Part shown: positions 59,663 through 64,000 of the stretch, in pieces
How the letters are laid out: each line of letters opens with the position of its first letter
How positions within the stretch are numbered: position 1 is the first letter of the stretch
From: Bacillus sp. SD088
GTDB lineage: Bacteria; Bacillota; Bacilli; Bacillales; Bacillaceae_C
Assembly (NCBI RefSeq): GCF_017355205.1
Contig: NZ_JADIJK010000003.1
Location: forward strand, 1 to 64,000
Length of the DNA: 64,000 nt
Direction: 5' to 3'
Program-made: the position numbers and the translations under genes
Notes under the pieces: model-generated
Databases searched by the model: none
What the model was told of the DNA's origin: nothing
Seen by the model: only the letters and a program-made list of their open reading frames with translations

Positions 59663-61060
59663 TTATCCAATCGAACCTTCCATCTCAAATTTGATTAGAC
59701 GGTTCATTTCAACAGCGTATTCCATTGGTAGTTCTTTTGTAAATGGTTCGATGAAGCCCATAACGATCATTTCCGTTGCTTCTTGCTCACTGATTCCACG
59801 ACTCATAAGGTAGAAGAGTTGTTCTTCAGATACTTTCGACACTTTTGCCTCATGCTCCAATGAAATATTGTCGTTTAAGATTTCATTGTATGGAATCGTA
59901 TCGGAAGTGGATTTATCATCCATAATAATCGTATCACACTCAATCGTAGACTTGGCACCACTCGCTTTGCGGCCGAAGTGGACCATTCCACGATAGGAGA
60001 CCTTTCCACCATGTTGAGAGATTGATTTTGACACGATGGAAGAAGATGTATTTGGTGCTAAATGCATCATTTTCGCACCAGCATCTTGGTGTTGCCCTTT
60101 TCCTGCCATGGCAATCGAGAGGGTCATTCCACGCGCCCCTTCTCCCATCAAAAAGACGGAAGGATATTTCATCGTTAATTTAGAACCGATATTTCCATCG
60201 ATCCATTCCATTGTCGCATTTTCTCTACAAATGGCCCGTTTCGTTACTAGGTTATACACGTTATTTGCCCAGTTTTGAATGGTTGTATAGCGACAATAGC
60301 CACCTTTTTTGACGATGATCTCCACAACGGCACTATGAAGAGAGTTTGTTGTATAAACAGGTGCTGTACATCCTTCTACATAGTGGACAGACGCGTCTTC
60401 ATCGACAATGATCAATGTACGCTCGAATTGTCCCATGTTTTCCGAATTAATCCGGAAATATGCTTGAAGCGGTGTATCGACCTTTACACCTGGAGGAACA
60501 TAAATGAAAGATCCTCCAGACCAGACAGCAGAATTCAACGCAGAAAATTTATTGTCTGATGGTGGGATTACTGTTGCCCAATGTTCACGGAAAATATCTT
60601 CATTTTCCTGAAGAGCAGAATCTGTATCCTTAAAGACGATCCCCATCTCTTCAAGATCTTCTTTCATATTATGGTAGACAACCTCTGATTCATATTGAGC
60701 GGAAACTCCAGCCAAATACTTTTGCTCAGCTTCTGGAATTCCTAATTTATCAAACGTTTGCTTGATTTCTTCAGGAACCTCATCCCAAGAACGCTCTGTA
60801 TGTTCAGATGGTTTTACATAATAGGTAATCTCATCAAAGTTCAATCCACTTAAATCTCCACCCCATTGAGGCATTGGACTTTTGTAAAATTGCTCAAGAG
60901 ATTTCAAGCGAAATTCTAACATCCACTCTGGCTCTTCCTTCATTCTGGAGATTTCTTCTACGATCTCTCTCGTTAATCCCCGTTCTGAACGAAAAATGGA
61001 AACGTCCTTGTCATGGAAACCATATTTATAATCGCCAACTAACGGTGCTTCTTTCGCCAT
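59663..61060 (-). CDS. sufB: Fe-S cluster assembly protein SufB
   Basis: SufB scaffold subunit of the SufBCD complex, 465 residues, the usual length. The N-terminal part has [27 protein letters not shown] (in parts); the beta-helix core has [17 protein letters not shown], the cysteine [25 protein letters not shown] and the conserved NLSLEHEA-like block [14 protein letters not shown]. The final block is [42 protein letters not shown] precedes the ATG. Last gene of the suf operon, as in B. subtilis (sufCDSUB). Confidence 0.97.
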   Translation of the reverse strand: MAKEAPLVGDYKYGFHDKDVSIFRSERGLTREIVEEISRMKEEPEWMLEFRLKSLEQFYKSPMPQWGGDLSGLNFDEITYYVKPSEHTERSWDEVPEEIKQTFDKLGIPEAEQKYLAGVSAQYESEVVYHNMKEDLEEMGIVFKDTDSALQENEDIFREHWATVIPPSDNKFSALNSAVWSGGSFIYVPPGVKVDTPLQAYFRINSENMGQFERTLIIVDEDASVHYVEGCTAPVYTTNSLHSAVVEIIVKKGGYCRYTTIQNWANNVYNLVTKRAICRENATMEWIDGNIGSKLTMKYPSVFLMGEGARGMTLSIAMAGKGQHQDAGAKMMHLAPNTSSSIVSKSISQHGGKVSYRGMVHFGRKASGAKSTIECDTIIMDDKSTSDTIPYNEILNDNISLEHEAKVSKVSEEQLFYLMSRGISEQEATEMIVMGFIEPFTKELPMEYAVEMNRLIKFEMEGSIG

Positions 61061-61191
61061 TCTTCATTCCTCCATTCTAAAAATTTTCCCTGCAAGAAGC
61101 AGGTCACAAAGGCTTTTCGGTTTTCCCTTGCCTATTCCGAATCTCACCTTTGCTTCTTCAGCGAGTAAAATCTACACTGAATGAGTTTCGT

Positions 61192-64000
<2,809 letters not shown>

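Overview
The window is about 64 kb of AT-rich DNA from an endospore-forming Firmicute of the family Bacillaceae. The gene content and order match the yug-mrp-yui-yum-yut-yun-suf stretch of Bacillus subtilis: yugI, yugF, patB, mrpA-G, yuxO, yuiF, a leucyl aminopeptidase (yuiE), yuiD, yuiC, yuiB, yumB, yumC, yutM, yuzB, yutJ-I-H-G-F-E-D-C, lytH, yunB-C-D and sufBUSD. Sporulation genes (kapB, yutH, lytH, yunB, a YhcN-type lipoprotein) support a spore former. The species cannot be fixed from sequence reading alone. No rRNA, tRNA, CRISPR array, transposase gene or phage module was seen.

Layout. 1-7.1 kb: glutamate dehydrogenase (cut by the left edge), yugI, yugF, patB, a Cu/Zn superoxide dismutase lipoprotein, a small membrane protein, a cyclophilin and kapB. 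7.3-16.7 kb is accessory: an orphan sugar-type solute-binding lipoprotein, a frameshifted FAD-dependent oxidoreductase facing an AraC regulator, an MFS exporter, an acetyltransferase, a DUF4037 protein, a kinase fragment and a luciferase-like monooxygenase. 17-23 kb: the complete seven-gene Mrp Na+/H+ antiporter operon, then yuxO. 23-36 kb: yuiF, pepA, yuiD, yuiC, a two-component system divergent from a DUF418 membrane protein, an AAC(6')-like acetyltransferase, yuiB and the type II NADH dehydrogenase yumB. 36-49 kb: ferredoxin-NADP reductase, Fe-S carriers (yutM, yutI), sporulation genes and phosphatases. 49-59.4 kb is accessory again: a copper-type P1B ATPase, a large tandem repeat array, a Bcr/CflA exporter, an unusual two-domain 792-residue isoprenoid enzyme, decayed small ORFs, a DUF998 protein, a WYL-type protein, an isochorismatase-family hydrolase with an N-terminal frameshift and an integral membrane protein. 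59.6-64 kb: sufB, sufU, sufS and sufD (cut by the right edge), the main Fe-S assembly operon.

How the parts fit. Three housekeeping themes dominate: ion and pH homeostasis (Mrp, YuiF), flavin/Fe-S redox metabolism (YumB, YumC, YutJ, YutM, YutI, Suf), and late sporulation/spore envelope (KapB, YutH, YutC, LytH, YunB). Genes alternate strands often and are separated by strong bidirectional hairpin terminators.

The most unusual content is non-coding and accessory. There are at least five repeat families. One is an 11-unit, 60-62 bp array that is itself built of 20-21 bp sub-repeats, and a small copy of the same motif lies 45 kb away. Another is a GC-rich 51-52 bp array. The other three are dispersed elements. 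Beside the big array sits a fused two-domain class I isoprenoid enzyme with a multidrug-type exporter downstream, which is the best candidate for an undescribed metabolic function.
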